Of a stretch of 64,000 nucleotides of DNA, positions 47,257 to 59,751 are shown piece after piece; within the stretch, counting starts at the first letter, position 1, and the number at the start of each line of letters is the position of its first letter. Position numbers and translations under genes: made by a program. Below the pieces are notes generated by a model that saw nothing but the letters and a program-made list of their open reading frames with translations, ran no database searches and was not told the DNA's origin. The DNA lies in contig NC_079476.1 in NCBI RefSeq assembly GCF_026230105.1, positions 3,183,209 through 3,247,208 on the forward strand, written 5' to 3'. Source of the stretch: Diorhabda sublineata (lineage: Eukaryota > Arthropoda > Insecta > Coleoptera > Chrysomelidae).

Positions 47257-47364
47257 GTCTGACGCGCGTTTCGATAAACAAGTTATCGTCTTCAGAGCCT
47301 GAAGATAAACTGTTACCTTCAGACTCTGAAGACGATAACTTGGTTATCGAAACGCGCGTCAGAC
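47257..47364. repeat. Palindrome of two hammerhead-like hairpin units
   Basis: A 48-bp arm starting GTCTGACGCGCGTTTCGATA is followed by its near-perfect inverse ending TATCGAAACGCGCGTCAGAC. Each arm holds, in one orientation, CTGAAGA, a C, a 6-bp stem GATAAC/GTTATC with a TTG loop, GAAA and CGCGCGTC. This order is that of a minimal type I hammerhead ribozyme, CUGANGA - stem II - GAAA - short stem III - UC, with one additional C after the first core segment. A single copy of the unit recurs at 62.55-62.60 kb. The right flank GTGTTGGTGTAGTGGTAGTG is also shared with that locus. Confidence 0.85.
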
Positions 47365-47439
47365 GGTGTAATTGTCAGTGTTGGTGTAGTGGTAGTGTAA
47401 ACAGTGTGTTCAGTATGTTCTAAGATTAGTTGCAATCAT

Positions 47440-48496
47440 TATTTCGTCTTAACCAATTATGGATGGTGTTTGTCGTGTCGCGGTGTTTGTAATTGAACTC
47501 CTTCGAAACGGCTTGAACGATTCTAATGAAATTTTATGTGCATATCGGGTAAGTCTGAGAATCTAACAACATCTATTTTTCATCCCCCTAATTGTTAAGG
47601 GTAGTCCGCTTTTAATTGTTTTTATTTTTTAGATGAAACTCTGTACCATCAAACCTTATTTTTTATTTGTTAATTATAAACTTTAATTTCTTTAATTACT
47701 CTCAATTTTTCACCCTTCTACGATCCTCCCCTAATATACCATCGCGATTTTTTATTTTATCCATAGATATCCATAGATATATTGCAATAATTATAGTACG
47801 ATAAATTCTTATTTATAATTTCAATTTCCTCTTCGTATCGATCGTAGAAGTTTCATTTTGATTTTTCTTCATGTTAATTTTATTCTCATCGTGAATTTTT
47901 CATCAATTCCAGTTCAATAATTATTTATTAATAACTTAAAAGTCAGTTTCTACTCTCATGTAAATAAACACGTGTTGTGAGCACCCACTAACAACGGCCA
48001 TTATCGTACCTGTACATATTGTACTTAACATTTTTTGAAAATAGTTTTGAATCAGAAACAGAAACTTATACGTGATTTATTATTGCGAAAGGCGAGTCAA
48101 ATAATAAGCAAACGACTACAATATTGGGTGACTCAAAAAAATATTATTTACAATTGATTTATTGAGACCAATTCGAGTCGCCGAACAATCAAATCTGGAT
48201 TCATACGAGATGTATAACAATAACAAGAGGCACGAGATGAACGAAATCAACAGAGACAATTAGAACGAAGAGAAATGCGAAGAATCATAGTAAACAGACT
48301 TGACGATGATGCCAATAAGTTCTTCGAGTATTTACATCAGATTTACTCCTTCCACTAGCATTCCAGTATGAGTCTGATGTAGAATATGAGACTCCGTTTA
48401 AAGTGTTTATTGGGCAATTATATATGGGATATTCTCCTCCCAATTGGTAGTAAAAATATGAATAATCAAGAATTTTAATTTTGCCGGGTCAGCTAG
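47440..48496 (+). mobile_element. Helitron-like non-autonomous element
   Basis: Near the left end the text GTTTGTAATTGAACTCCTTC, GAAACGGCTTGAACGATTCT, ATGAAATTTTATGTGCATAT, then CGGGTAAGTCTGAGAATC and CATCTATTTTTCATCCCCC is the widespread head sequence of insect non-autonomous Helitrons as I know it. The right end GCCGGGTCAGCTAG at 48483-48496 fits a Helitron 3' terminus (CTRR) followed by T. The interior has a charged frame (DERNQQRQLERREMRRIIVN) but no Rep or helicase. The exact 5' start is uncertain because it abuts the palindrome flank. Confidence 0.6.
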
Positions 48497-48499
48497 TTT

Positions 48500-50320
48500 A
48501 TGAATAAAATATGGTGTCATCTAGTTCATTCATAAAAGAAATAGAGTATAAAAAAATTTTTTTAATCTTCCCTGTAATTTTAAATCACGTATAAAGATCT
48601 GTTATAAAAAAAATGTTTAGCAATACTATAAATAAATAATTAATTTTCGCTTATCTCGAACTCGGAACCGTCTGCCAGATGTTTTGCATTTAATTATTAT
48701 TGATTGCGTTCACGATATTCATAACTCCATTACCTTTTTGGATCATTTACGATGTTAAACATAAATACAACATGAACGTTAATTACATTTTGTTCGGATT
48801 GATTTGGTGAAAGTAACACCGACGATAACGATACCGCAGGTAGAGAGATGTATCATCCGTTTCGAAGTAATTATGTATTATGTTGTGATTCTGATAATAA
48901 TTCTTCAATACTTAACAATTCGTTTCGCCATATGTCACTTGTAGATTTAAAAAACTTTGTTTTATTAGAACATATACATCAATTAGAAAATTATGAATAG
49001 TAATATTTGGATAACTTAAGTTGGCGGAGACAAATAAATTTTTTTTCTAAATCGTTTGTTCTTGATTGTTCGATCAAATTTGATGTTTGTTCGAAATTCA
49101 TTTTTTTATAAATTATTATCAAAATTTTGGCCTTAACCCTTAACTCAAACTCAGTCAGTTATCGTTTGTTCGGTCAATTAATATGTTTGTGCCATCGTTT
49201 TATTCTTGATAATTAATTTTTCAATCCCCTAGTAATCCAATCCACAAGATTTCGCGGTTCATTTGAATCTTGTTCATAACAATCAACGTGAACAATAATA
49301 ATTTATTAAACATAATAATAATCAATCAACCAAAGACTAGGATTCTGTATGTAAGATTGAGGATCTGTGAAAAATAAGAAAAAATTTACTCGGGTTCCGA
49401 AAATTGTTCATTCAGGAAAATTTGAATGTTTCGAAATATTTTTTGAGAAAAAAAAAGAAAATAATTCACTAGTCAAATTTTTTTTGTGTATGGTTGAATT
49501 AGAATAGAATTATTATTGTTAAAATTATTTCTTTTCTACAAATGATTATTATTTATATGATTAATAATTAATTGAATGCGGGAATATGAAACGATCCGAT
49601 TAATGTTTTCATTTTTAACATTATAACAACTTCAATTTCTAGTAATTTTCAAGGATTTTTTGCTATTGACACAGACTTTATTTAGATCCATAAAAATCTA
49701 TAAAATGTTTTACATCATCAAAACGCAATATTCTACGATTTTTTAACATTTATTCAGATTTTATACGATTTATGATCAAAATAAACTTTAGACTTATATT
49801 CGGCGGATCAAAATGCATGATAATCATATTGCAAAAAATTTTTTTATTACCATAACTGTCGAATTCTCTATATCTTGCATTCTCAGTGGAAACCTAATTT
49901 TAAAAAAAAAAAAAAACAAAATTTGAAGTCGTTGAAACTGCGAAAAATAACGAAGCACGTGACTTAAATGACCTACCAGAAGGAGACTTCCAGCACTTTT
50001 TCAAACAATGAAGGGTTTGCGTGGAGCGTTGTAGGGATTGTTCTTGATTATTCTTTATAAACCCGGCAGATGGCGCTGCAGTCAGTATCTAGGTTATTTA
50101 TATACAGGTGCAATCAACGCAAGTCATTATCTAATATTTTATTTTTATACACGATTAATTTCTTTTTGTCTTAATTATATTTTTACTTTGTAGGTGCAAA
50201 AATCAGCAATAAATTGAGCGAGATGAACTTCTACGCATATCGGTTGATGAAAAAATATGGTATAATAAGAAAAGTTAAATTTTCCTTAGTCCTTACGTCT
50301 CAAATATGTAGCAGTACTCA
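48500..50320. other. Intergenic stretch, nothing recognised
   Basis: About 1.8 kb of very AT-rich DNA. The last 300 bp include GCAGATGGCGCTGCAG, a motif often seen in element leaders, and are probably the 3' flank of the Penelope-like relic. Confidence 0.4.
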
Positions 50321-50325
50321 ATTAA

Positions 50326-50659
50326 TCAAATTATTTGTAGTTTTATTAGAATTTGCAAAATATAGCTATAAATTTTACTTAAATTATTAAGGTCTTTTAT
50401 TCCATTTACACCTTTTTGGTTCTTATGAATGTGAATCATTTCAAAAAATTCTCTTTTTCGTGCATTAGATTCCGTTTCAAGAATTTTTGAATCTTTATAA
50501 TTGAATTTATGTTTTTTTGATATTTAATATTTCATGGTTCGTAAATGCAGTTTTATTTTTATTATCATATTGATGACCTTTTAGTCTATTTTCTAAATAT
50601 TGAGAGGTCTGCCCTATGTAGACAGCGTCACAATTAGTGGTAAGGCAAAATGTATTACT
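50326..50659 (-). pseudogene. Penelope-like element GIY-YIG endonuclease relic
   Basis: The minus strand reads CLTTNCDAVYIGQTSQYLEN followed by RLKGHQYDNKNKTAFTNHEI, then after a one-base shift in an A7 run at 50512-50518, HKFNYKDSKILETESNARKR and EFFEMIHIHKNQKGVNGIKD with LNNLSKIY, and a TGA at 50326-50328. This is the GIY-YIG nuclease that ends Penelope-like retroelement proteins: Cys-x-x-DxVYIGQT, the downstream H-x-x-D region, 'KILExExxxxxRxxxExIHIxxN' and 'DxxxLSxIY'. Apart from the one frameshift it is clean over about 110 codons. The reverse-transcriptase part is not recognisable upstream. Confidence 0.8.
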
Positions 50660-50661
50660 TC

Positions 50662-53600
50662 ACAATCTTGTTATTCAAGAGATCAGTCACTCTTCAAACG
50701 ATTTGCCTAGTTTTGGCGACCCCCTGAAATTAAAATACTTCGAAAGAAAGTAAACACTATTGAATTTCCCTTGAACTTTCACGACAAGTGCAACTATAAT
50801 GTTGAAACAACCCGAGATAACCATCTACTAGTCAATTATAATTCACGATTTGACCTAAGGTGGAATAACTAATAATTCCTTTTTATTCATTGAACGAGCT
50901 AAATCATTGTCGATTACAATACAAAGAAGGTAAAAGAAAGGTAATAAGAGATCAAGTTTATTTATTTATAGAAAATCGAATGCAATTTATGGATTGTAAA
51001 TTAGCAAACATGAGAATAAATACTATTGCTATGTGATAAAAATATTAAGTAATAGGTACCGAGTGCTTCAAAAGAAATAAATTATTATATATAAATATTA
51101 TTTATATTAAACTTATAGTTATAAAAGATACATCAAACGAAATATCAGCTCATCAAGTTTCACATTAAAGCCTACAAGTGTTTTAGACGATATTCAAACT
51201 CTCCCCAAACTTTCCTCAACAAAGCAACCCTTTTCATTGAGTTCTTTGTAGTAAGTCCAGGATTTAAGCCATCACAGTACTTCGATATGTCTCATTAACT
51301 TGCTCAAACAAAAAATTCTCGATTCATCTTCTTCCGAATGAAGAAACAGCCATAGTACCAAGTTAAAATTACTTCAGTGAAAAAGTGAATATCATGAAAA
51401 GTGTTCAATATTTAAGCAGCATCACACTTCAAGATGATATTCCAACTTCCTCTCGAACAATTGTGGCAAAAGCTGCTTCAAAATTTGAGAGAATTAGCTG
51501 ATAATGCAAACACAATCTTCTATGAACATCCAAAGGGGAAAATCACTCGACGTCAAATCGAGTAGCCGTAGTGGCTACGGACAACAAGTCCTATCATCAA
51601 AAGTTTTTGGTTTTGATATAATTTTATTAGTTTAACGGATTCGATGTGTCTCAACGTTCTAGTTTCAATTTTGGAGGCACGTACTAATGAAGGAATATAT
51701 CCGACATCGAAATTTAATCTGTTTGCTTTTTGGAATTCTACTAGAATGCAATGTACTAAAACGTACAGAAAACGATACAAAAATTAAACATCTTCTTCTT
51801 GAAATGTCGTATCTTAATGAATATTGGTGATCAATATATAATTTTTGGTCAGATTTGAAGTCTTTGAAGCTCCTAGAATCTTTTCGGCAGATCTTACCTC
51901 CCTTGATGGATTTCTACTAGTACATCTAGATCTTAATCTTTATTCTCATCATAATTAAATGGTTAGATAATCGACCCCACATTTTGAAAAAATTAAGATA
52001 ATCCATTGAAGCCTTTGATTTAGTATTTCTTATAATTATGATTTATTATTAAACAAAGACAAGTTGAATGAAAAATTGCTCCAAATGAGTTGGAAGTTGT
52101 TGGAAACTTCAATAAAGAAAAAAGGAACAGACTTTAATAAAATCGAAAACATTTGGTAAGTACACAACAATCAATAATCAATAAGAAGAAGAAACCACAT
52201 AAATAGGTGGAGTATTCAATTTTTTGATATGAGGTGAAACGTGAAACCAGTTGAGGAACCATCAAAAGACAATTTTTTTTGTTTAGAAGAAGAAAATACA
52301 TAGTAATGAAGAAAATGAATGATATCAAGAAGAAAATAAAGAAACGACGAAGATGCACAAAAAATCAAAAACGAGAACAATGGAATGAGAAGGGAAATTC
52401 ATTTACTAAACAAAAAAGTGGAAAATATGGAAAGGAAGAATAGAAAAGGAAATTTGATTATAAGAATTATATCTAACAATAAAGATAAGAAATAAAAAAT
52501 AAAAATATAAACAAAAAATTAAAGAAATTACAAATAGCAGTCAGTGTTTATAGAAAAAGTATTTCGGCATATCTTAGCAAACTTAGCACTAAATATGAAG
52601 CATCATCTTAAATTGTACAGTAGAAATGATCGAGAAGGAGAATAGACATTACGAAGAACAATGAGAATTTAAAAATCAAAGAAAGAACGTAGAAAAGAGA
52701 CAGGACGGAAAACAAATAGGTTATTGGACTACTTCTATTTGGACTATTCATGGATACGACAGTAAAAACATTTGAAGAGGCCAACCAGGAACTGGAGATA
52801 GTAACTTGGTTAGAATAGTAGTAGCACAGAAAGAGAAAAACAAAAAAGACGTGAGCAGCAGTCAGCAATCTTATTTCTTTATATGGAAAATTTGCTATTC
52901 CTCAATAACTTTTCATTTCACAAGTTAACTCTCTCGCTCTCTCGAATGAAAATTCATAATTTCAATAGACCCGGTGGTCTCGAACCCTCTTGTTCAATCC
53001 CAATTGACAACAAAGAAAAAATTGTCATAATGACAAGAAATTTCGAAAATGGGAAGTAAAAAAAATCACCCTAGCAATGATCATACTCGTATTATTCATT
53101 AAATAGGAGGCGGTCCAGTTCAACAATCACAACGATCAAAATGATTTCGGGCGTTTTGTGATAGAAAAACTGAAGAAGAAAACTTTGAACTTGAGAAAGA
53201 CAATTCTTCAACATTGCACGCGAAGTTCGAACCCTCTAGTTAAACTTTTTCTGGCCAAAAAATAAGAAAATATAACAAAAATGACCATAAAATGGAGAGG
53301 GGTGGAGATGGAAAGTTTCGACCTTAGACAGCAAATCATCTCGCAACTAATTGAACCTACATGTGAAATTTCATTTTTCAGTCGCTTTTCGTTTGACCTG
53401 CAGAGGTGAGCAAAGGTCAAAAACGACTTTTTTTGCCCTGCGACCCCTAGAAATATTCATTTGTTTTCAACCAAACTCTAGTTACATCAATCCGCCGCCA
53501 AAAAAGCCATGTAAGCTAATTTTGAACCAAATCGGACCCATAGCAATTGCTCGAGAGACGAAAATAAACTACAGACATTCGAAAAACCATCATAATCGTG

Positions 53601-55080
53601 TTCAGGAGGTCTCAAAACATGGGAAAAATGATGTGCTCCCCATTTTTCTTCTAGTCATGCCTATGAAGTAGTGGAAAGAGTCCAAAAATGGATGAAAGTG
53701 AAAACTCATACCCCAATACTCTGATACTCAAAAGGGAATAGGGAGTTTTGGAGAAGGAGAAAATCCTTACAAAAAAACTGTAAGTTTCGTGTCACATTTG
53801 TTTACTAATAAATTGCTTGTGGTAACTCGCATTGATAAATTATAATGATAATAAAAAATGTATATTCTCTTAACATGAAAATCATGATTATACCTTTTTT
53901 ATCCAATTCAATCGAGATATGCACACGTTATAACTATCACCAAATCCTTTATTACAATTTCGTATCAATATTTACAAACTCACTTCAATGAATGACACAA
54001 TACAAAAAAATTTACAAGCAAAAACAAGTTATTGTATATTGTAATTCAAAAACGCTTTGCTCTTTTATATTAAATATTTAATCCATTCAACTAACAAAAC
54101 AAGACACGCTAATCTCGTGTTAAACGCCCTTCGTGCACGTGTAATGTTTAAAAAACCATCCCTAATCTCAACTTCACCCCTGAGAAAAATACAGGACAAA
54201 AGTCACCGCAAATGCTGGGTGCAGATAGTGCAGAAAGGATGCTCTCAAGTGTATTAAACGATGACAAGAGGTTGACAACCAGGAGTGGAATGATTATGAG
54301 GGGCGTGAGTGCCGCGTGTTAGGGATTGACCTGTTGACATCAGACCATAATCTTTTGTAAGGACATCCAGTTATCTTCGATGACCAGAATATCCTGGGAA
54401 TTGTGTAAATGATCACTCATGATTTTATTCGTTTTATATTGTTGATACAGCGACGTACCATAATTTTTTCTATAAAATATCATCAGGTTGATTCAGAACA
54501 CAAAGAGCTTAAAAGTTAATGAATAATATCCGGTGAAAAAACTAAGTTGTTATTTCGCGTTTATTTTTACTTCCAATCGGGTGCTTTTTCCGATTTTCGA
54601 CAAATCAACCACAATTAGACTCTATCTTATATATTTTTTTCACTTCCTTTTGTTAAAAATTTCACTTGGAACCTCTTCGAAATGGAATAGTTGTACTGAT
54701 ATGAATCTAAACGTAAAAAACCTGTTACCTAATAATCAACTGTTTTTTAAATTTTAGTGGGAAGATTAAATCAAGATCTAATTGATTACCTCTAAGTGAA
54801 CGTTGAGGATCGTTTTAATTGTAGGTAAACTCTTTTGACTCTAATTTCAATGCTTTAAAAAAATTAGGACTTTTAGAAGTATTTTTAGGTTAGTACGTGG
54901 CTTGAGGTAAATTCTATTCAGTGCCACGGTTGGTGTCACATCTTTGATTAACGGGTGGGAATGGAACAAGTGGACGTTTGACTGCTTTCAAGTTCATATT
55001 GAGACATATGTTATACCTCGTTATACCTCTAATCTTGTCTAGGAACTGGATGAGTACAAGAAATCAAGGTGCAGACCTAA
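50662..55080. other. Long intergenic stretch without recognisable gene
   Basis: About 4.4 kb with only scattered chance frames, several of them Lys/Asn-rich or hydrophobic (52134-52358, 52608-52868, 53351-53671). No terminal repeats, exons or RNA genes were identified. Confidence 0.4.
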
Positions 55081-55089
55081 TTCGTCAAA

Positions 55090-55900
55090 TAAAGCAAAAT
55101 AGCTTTTATTACCTCATCGTTGGAAGGGAATTTACGACCTTTTAAACTTTTTTTCAGTTGAGGAGAGAGATGATGGTCGGACGGAGCCAAATCTGGTGAA
55201 TAAAGGGGGTGTTCTAGTAATTCAAACCCTAAATCACGAATGTTTTGCACAAAACACCTTTTTATAGTTTTCCGTGTCCTTTCTCTTTAATTTTTCTCGT
55301 AGAGTGGGAAGTAATGTCGAATATTAATCCCCAGTTATTGTTCTACCCTCATCCAAAGAATAAATTTGATTACTCCATGACAATCCCAAAAAAATTAAGC
55401 AAGAACTTTTCCAGCAGATTTTTGGACACGAAACTTCTTAGGTCTTGGAGAACCAGAGTGTCGTCATTCCATCGATTGTTTCTTTGTTTCTGGATCGTAA
55501 AAATGTACCTCATTCATAGTAACACTTCGGTTTAAGAAGTCAAATCGAGCACAGATCGAACGCGATGCTTCTACCCTTGCACGCTTTTGGTCAACATTCA
55601 AACATTTGGGCATCCAGTTTGCAGTAATTTTTCTCATGTCCAAATTGACGTGAACTATATGATGAACGCGTTCGTATGAAATATTCAGTGCTTCCGATAT
55701 CCGTTTCAGCCCAATTCGACGGTCTGATAAAATCATGTCATGAACTCCATCGATATTTTCGGGGACTGACACAGAAACTATCCTTTCCTCTTTTGAAGCT
55801 TGCTGTCCAATTTTTCACGGTCGCATACGAAGGACATTGATCACCAAGGGTATTAATTATATCTTGATAAATCTGCTTACCTCTTAAACCTTCTAATTAC
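55090..55900 (-). pseudogene. mariner remnant, mori-like subfamily
   Basis: From the right, the minus strand reads GLRGKQIYQDIINTLGDQCP with SYATVKNWTASFKRGKD (first helix-turn-helix). It continues VPENIDGVHDMILSDRRIGL and KRISEALNISYERVHHIVHV with LDMRKITANWMPKCLNVDQ (second helix-turn-helix and linker). Then come MNEVHFYDPETKKQSMEWRH and PRPKKFRVQKSAGKVLA with FFWDCHGVI. After losses it reads QNIRDLGFELLEHPLYSPDL followed by QLKKSLKGRKFPSNDEVIKA. The second catalytic Asp block is deleted, and the first is changed to NEVHF. The order and content identify a near full-length mariner. Its 5' leader at about 56010-56055 is repeated at 16.6 kb. Confidence 0.9.
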
Positions 55901-56009
55901 AGGTACTTGATGTTGGTTCGATACTCCAGCTTTTTGATTTTCACAATTTCGGTGGACATCTTTTTTCTTTTAATTTATTGCGTAACTCTGGTTCACTTTT
56001 TTGACATCA

Positions 56010-56060
56010 AACTCTACACTGACACTTCTAATAAGTTATTGTTCGTTGCTAGGACATTTG
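56010..56060 (-). mobile_element. 5' leader of the 55-kb mariner
   Basis: TGACACTTCTAATAAGTTAT and GTTCGTTGCTAGGACATTTG form the leader of the minus-strand mariner. An orphan copy lies at 16615-16670. A non-coding gap with no other feature separates it from the coding remnant. Confidence 0.6.
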
Positions 56061-56359
56061 AAGGTCGTCGGGTTTTTTGTACAAAACTGTTCAATATCTC
56101 ATAGTTTTAATAACAAACAATTCACAATTAGAATGATATACAGTCAAATAGTACAATACTAAAGTCGATTCTTACAAATCGCTGAATGAATAGGTGAATG
56201 AAATGTCTAAGATTAATCACTACAATGTTCCAAATTAGATTGTTTACATTTATCAAATCTATCAAATCTGTCAGATGAAACAATTTTTACTTTTTAATTT
56301 TCACGAGGATGCTCTTAGAACTACTTGGCCCAAAAAAGAGAATACAAAAAATTTGGAAA

Positions 56360-57215
56360 AAAATTTATTTTCCACCGTGATCTTTTAGCTCCATACAGTT
56401 TTTCAAGAGATTTACAAAATTTTTAATAAGAATCGTGAAGCTCCTTATTAATTTAACCTAATTAAATTAACTGCTGATAGCACCCCTTCACTGTTTGCTC
56501 TCTTCGACCATCGAACCATTTTGGCCCGGGAACAGAAAATAATCCGAGGGGGCTCAATCTGGTGAATAGGATGTATGAGGGAGCAATTCATACCTTAAAT
56601 CATTAATTTTGGCCATTGCAATAACGGATATATGAGTTGGTGCATTGTCTTGATGGAACAACCCTTTCCTCTTATCCAAATGCGACCGTTTTTGTTTGAT
56701 TCTTCGCTCAAACATTGCAATATTTCCAGAGAATACTCGCCTTTGATAGTTTTTACTTTTTCGATGAAAATTATCCCACACGTATCCCAAAAAACCGATG
56801 CCATGCAGATAGTTGAACGGTCTTTGATTTCTTAGGAGCCGATTCTCTCTTTGGAGTCCATTGTTTTGATGATGAAAACACCTTCACGACGCTGTTTTTG
56901 TTCAATTGTGAGCAAACGCAACACCTATCTTGCGCACAGCTTTTCCGTGTCCAAATTTTCAGTTAATATGCGATGTACCGCACTTTTTGAAATGCCTACT
57001 ATATCTGCTAGCGCACTTCCAGTTGACGATCATCCAGTAACGCTTTCTTCAGCATTTCTGAAGTCGTGACCTCATTTGGTTGACCACTGTGATAATGGTC
57101 TTCGCAGGTCGTACAGCTTCGTTTAAACTGAACTACCTAAGATTTTACTGTTGATAAAGAAGGAACATTCTCACCTGGAGTATAATCTATATTGGTTAGG
57201 CTGAAGCCTTTCAAA
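56360..57215 (-). pseudogene. mariner remnant, same subfamily as the 15-kb copy
   Basis: From the right, the minus strand reads FHLKGFSLTNIDYTPGENVP with SLSTVKS, then CEDHYHSGQPNEVTTSEMLK. The second helix-turn-helix is decayed (DDRQLEVR). GVLFHQDNAPTHI-type text follows as LFHQDNAPTHISVIAMAKIN, with the second catalytic Asp, then DLRYELLPHTSYSPD with the third Asp region. Between them lie FWDTCGIIFIEKVKTIKGEY and MFERRIKQKRSHLDKRKG. The tail after SPD loses frame (PRIIFCSRAKMVRW). No terminal repeats are evident. Of all mariner copies here it best preserves the second and third catalytic blocks. Confidence 0.88.
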
Positions 57216-57689
57216 TGAAAGTATTGATGGCTGAAATGAAAGCATTTTCACACAAAATCTTATCAAAATGTTGCCGAACTCACGAATATCAATATAATAT
57301 TAGACCTATTCATAAAAAAATTGGTAAGGAAAACAATAAAGTCAACAGAAAGTTGTTGGATACGATTAGCATTACGTTTTGCTTGAATCCTTCACAGCTT
57401 CATTATGACAAACGAGAAATTTGGCTAATTCATCCCATTTTTTTTTTAATTTCTACTTCTTTTTGTAATAATTTTATCATCAATTCCAAGACTGGAACTT
57501 CAACCTCATCAATGCACTCGATGCCTCGACGATCTTCTGGATTATCTCAATATTTTGGTGGTTATCATCAGCAATAAATCCTCTACCAGTATCACAATTT
57601 GAAATGATATCTGTTTCTATACATTATTTTCTCTTGCACAGATTGGTCTCTGCTCATATGAAATTTTGAACACACATTCGTTATTGTAC

Positions 57690-57862
57690 TGGCCAAAATA
57701 ATGTACCCGTGTACACTATTCGCCATATTTAGCCCCCTCGGATTATTTTATGTTTCCAGACTTCAAAAAATGGCTCAAAGATCAAAGATTTTTCATCAAT
57801 GAAGAGGTGATGTCGGCAGTTGATGGCTATTTTGCAACTTTGTACTTCTGTGACCATCCTCG
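57690..57862 (+). pseudogene. mariner C-terminal fragment with 3' terminal repeat
   Basis: The plus frame reads VHYSPYLAPSDYFMFPDFKK, then WLKDQRFFINEEVMSAVDGY with FATLYF, and runs straight into TACTTCTGTGACCATCCTCG, the 3' terminal repeat, followed by TA. The third catalytic Asp block is SPYLAPSDYF, with the Asp replaced by Tyr. The normal C-terminal 40 residues are deleted, so the coding region abuts the terminal repeat. Confidence 0.85.
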
Positions 57863-59585
57863 TAGTTGAAATGACATAACGTAATCTAAAAATTCACATA
57901 AGCAATACACAGATTTTTCTCCGGCCTTGGTGATGTTAATTTGAGAAATGTATACCGGGAATAATCTGATTCTCAAATTACAAAATATACGCGTGCCCGT
58001 AAAACAAAAAAAAAATGACAAATTGGTCCAACAAGCGTTAAAGTTATTTAGTCGAGCACCTTGCAGAAAAATAGAAAACCAAACTAACCTTGTTAACTCA
58101 GTTTTGATATAATGGAACAGATTATGGGTATAATTTGAATTAAAATTACTCCTCAATAAGCTGACGACTTTCAATTTCGAGCAGATTAGTACATAGTTGC
58201 ATATAAATGGCTTATGAAGCTCCATTTAATTATATACGTACCATGTTATTAATCGTTATAGGATATCTTAGAGATAAAAGCAATTGCTTGGATGACAAAA
58301 ATACGATATTAATTCAGAATACTAAAACGTTAATATCGTTTGTAAAATACTACATTCAATTCAATCAGGTGCAAACTGTTGATTGGGGATGATTACTTTC
58401 AAAAGAATTCTGACGAAAATAAAAATTCGATACCTGATTATCAATCGCAAACCAAAATAGCTCGCAATATACGGGTTTTAGTAATTTGGTTTCACATTTC
58501 TAATATTCCAAATAAATTTCATATTTCTGGGATTGTAGATGTTGCCGTGGAAACTATAAATGCGGACGTTATTGAAAGCCGCTTCTATGTACAATAGACT
58601 TGTTTCCACTAAGAATAAATCGGATGGCTTGTAGCTGTCATTTTCGTATAAAATGACCAGGTTATTTCGGGTTTTCAGCAATTATTGTTAAATTAATAAA
58701 ATTCGTTTTTAGTTTAATCTTGAAAGACAGGTATAATTTGCCTTGAAATCGGGATTTAACAAAACAAAGTGCAGTAATTTGTCCAAAATTGACGCCGTTA
58801 TGTTTGACAAATTTTTTTCAAAGAACACCCACTTTTGTTCATCGGAAAACTTATATGTAAGTTTTATGTGAAGAACAAACAAAGTCTTAGATATTTAATT
58901 AGCAGTTACCAGTCAGAGAGTCGCGTTTACCCTCTGTGGAATGAAAACACTTAAGTAATTTTGAGGTTAGCGAATACAAAGTTTCAATAACTTTAAGTCG
59001 TAACATTTTATGTTATGTGTGGTATATTATGGTAGATTTTCCAAAATGCATTCCTTTTACTATACATTTATAAATAGATACATCAAGTTTTGTTTCATAC
59101 TTACATCAAAATGATCTTTTTCGTATTTCTTTTTTGTTTGGAATGTATATGAATAACTTGTCTGGCGTTTTTATCGTTGTACTTTTACATTGAGGCACTA
59201 TATAGTATTTATAATACGAGGAATTCATTATTTATTAAAATACACAATTGACTGTCATAAACAAACAGATATTTCGCGAGGTGTGACGTCATTCAAGACG
59301 CCATGACAGTCTTGGCTATTTTCGCGGTCAATTTTGAATTCATTTCTAAGAACTCAAAATATCGGCGTAAAAAACCTATTTTTCTTAAAATAATATATTT
59401 TTGGGGTGAAATAGATGCTAAGATATAGTTTTGAACTAATTTCCAAATTTGACCAACTATCCTATGCAACGTACTTTATGTAATCCAAATAAGCAAGCAT
59501 TAAAAAATTGTACTATACAAGAAATAAGACTATTGAAGACACTGAAGCTGCACTGAACCGAATTCATATTTTTGAATAGCGAAGA
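57863..59585. other. Intergenic stretch, nothing recognised
   Basis: AT-rich DNA. A GACTGTCAT / ATGACAGTC inverted pair flanks a CpG-richer stretch at about 59251-59312 and might be a small foldback, but it has no further support. Confidence 0.35.
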
Positions 59586-59589
59586 GCGA

Positions 59590-59653
59590 GACCAAGACTG
59601 AGTTGTGCAAGACTTTTGCAAAACCAAGACTGACCTGCAAGATTTTTGCAGTC
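59590..59653. repeat. Two tandem 32-bp units
   Basis: Two near-identical units of the form ACCAAGACTGA...TGCAAGA(C/T)TTTTGCA follow each other. The same words (GCAAGAC, CCAAGACTG) are repeated within the unit. It may be a subterminal repeat of an unrecognised element. Confidence 0.7.
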
Positions 59654-59751
59654 TTGCTTTTTTTCATTCATTCAATAATTTTCCAAATTAATTTTTACAA
59701 AATGTGTTTTTTACCTCAAAATATCATGGAAGAAATTTGAGTTTTTACGCG

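Noticed and set aside
52134..52868. Hydrophobic minus frames that could suggest membrane proteins
   Set aside because: They are Phe/Leu/Ile runs from A-rich plus-strand DNA, without start or splice context.
57215..57577. 120-codon plus frame ending in SSGLSQYFGGYHQQ
   Set aside because: It begins inside a mariner leader on the opposite strand and shows no recognisable domain; I could not support it as a gene.
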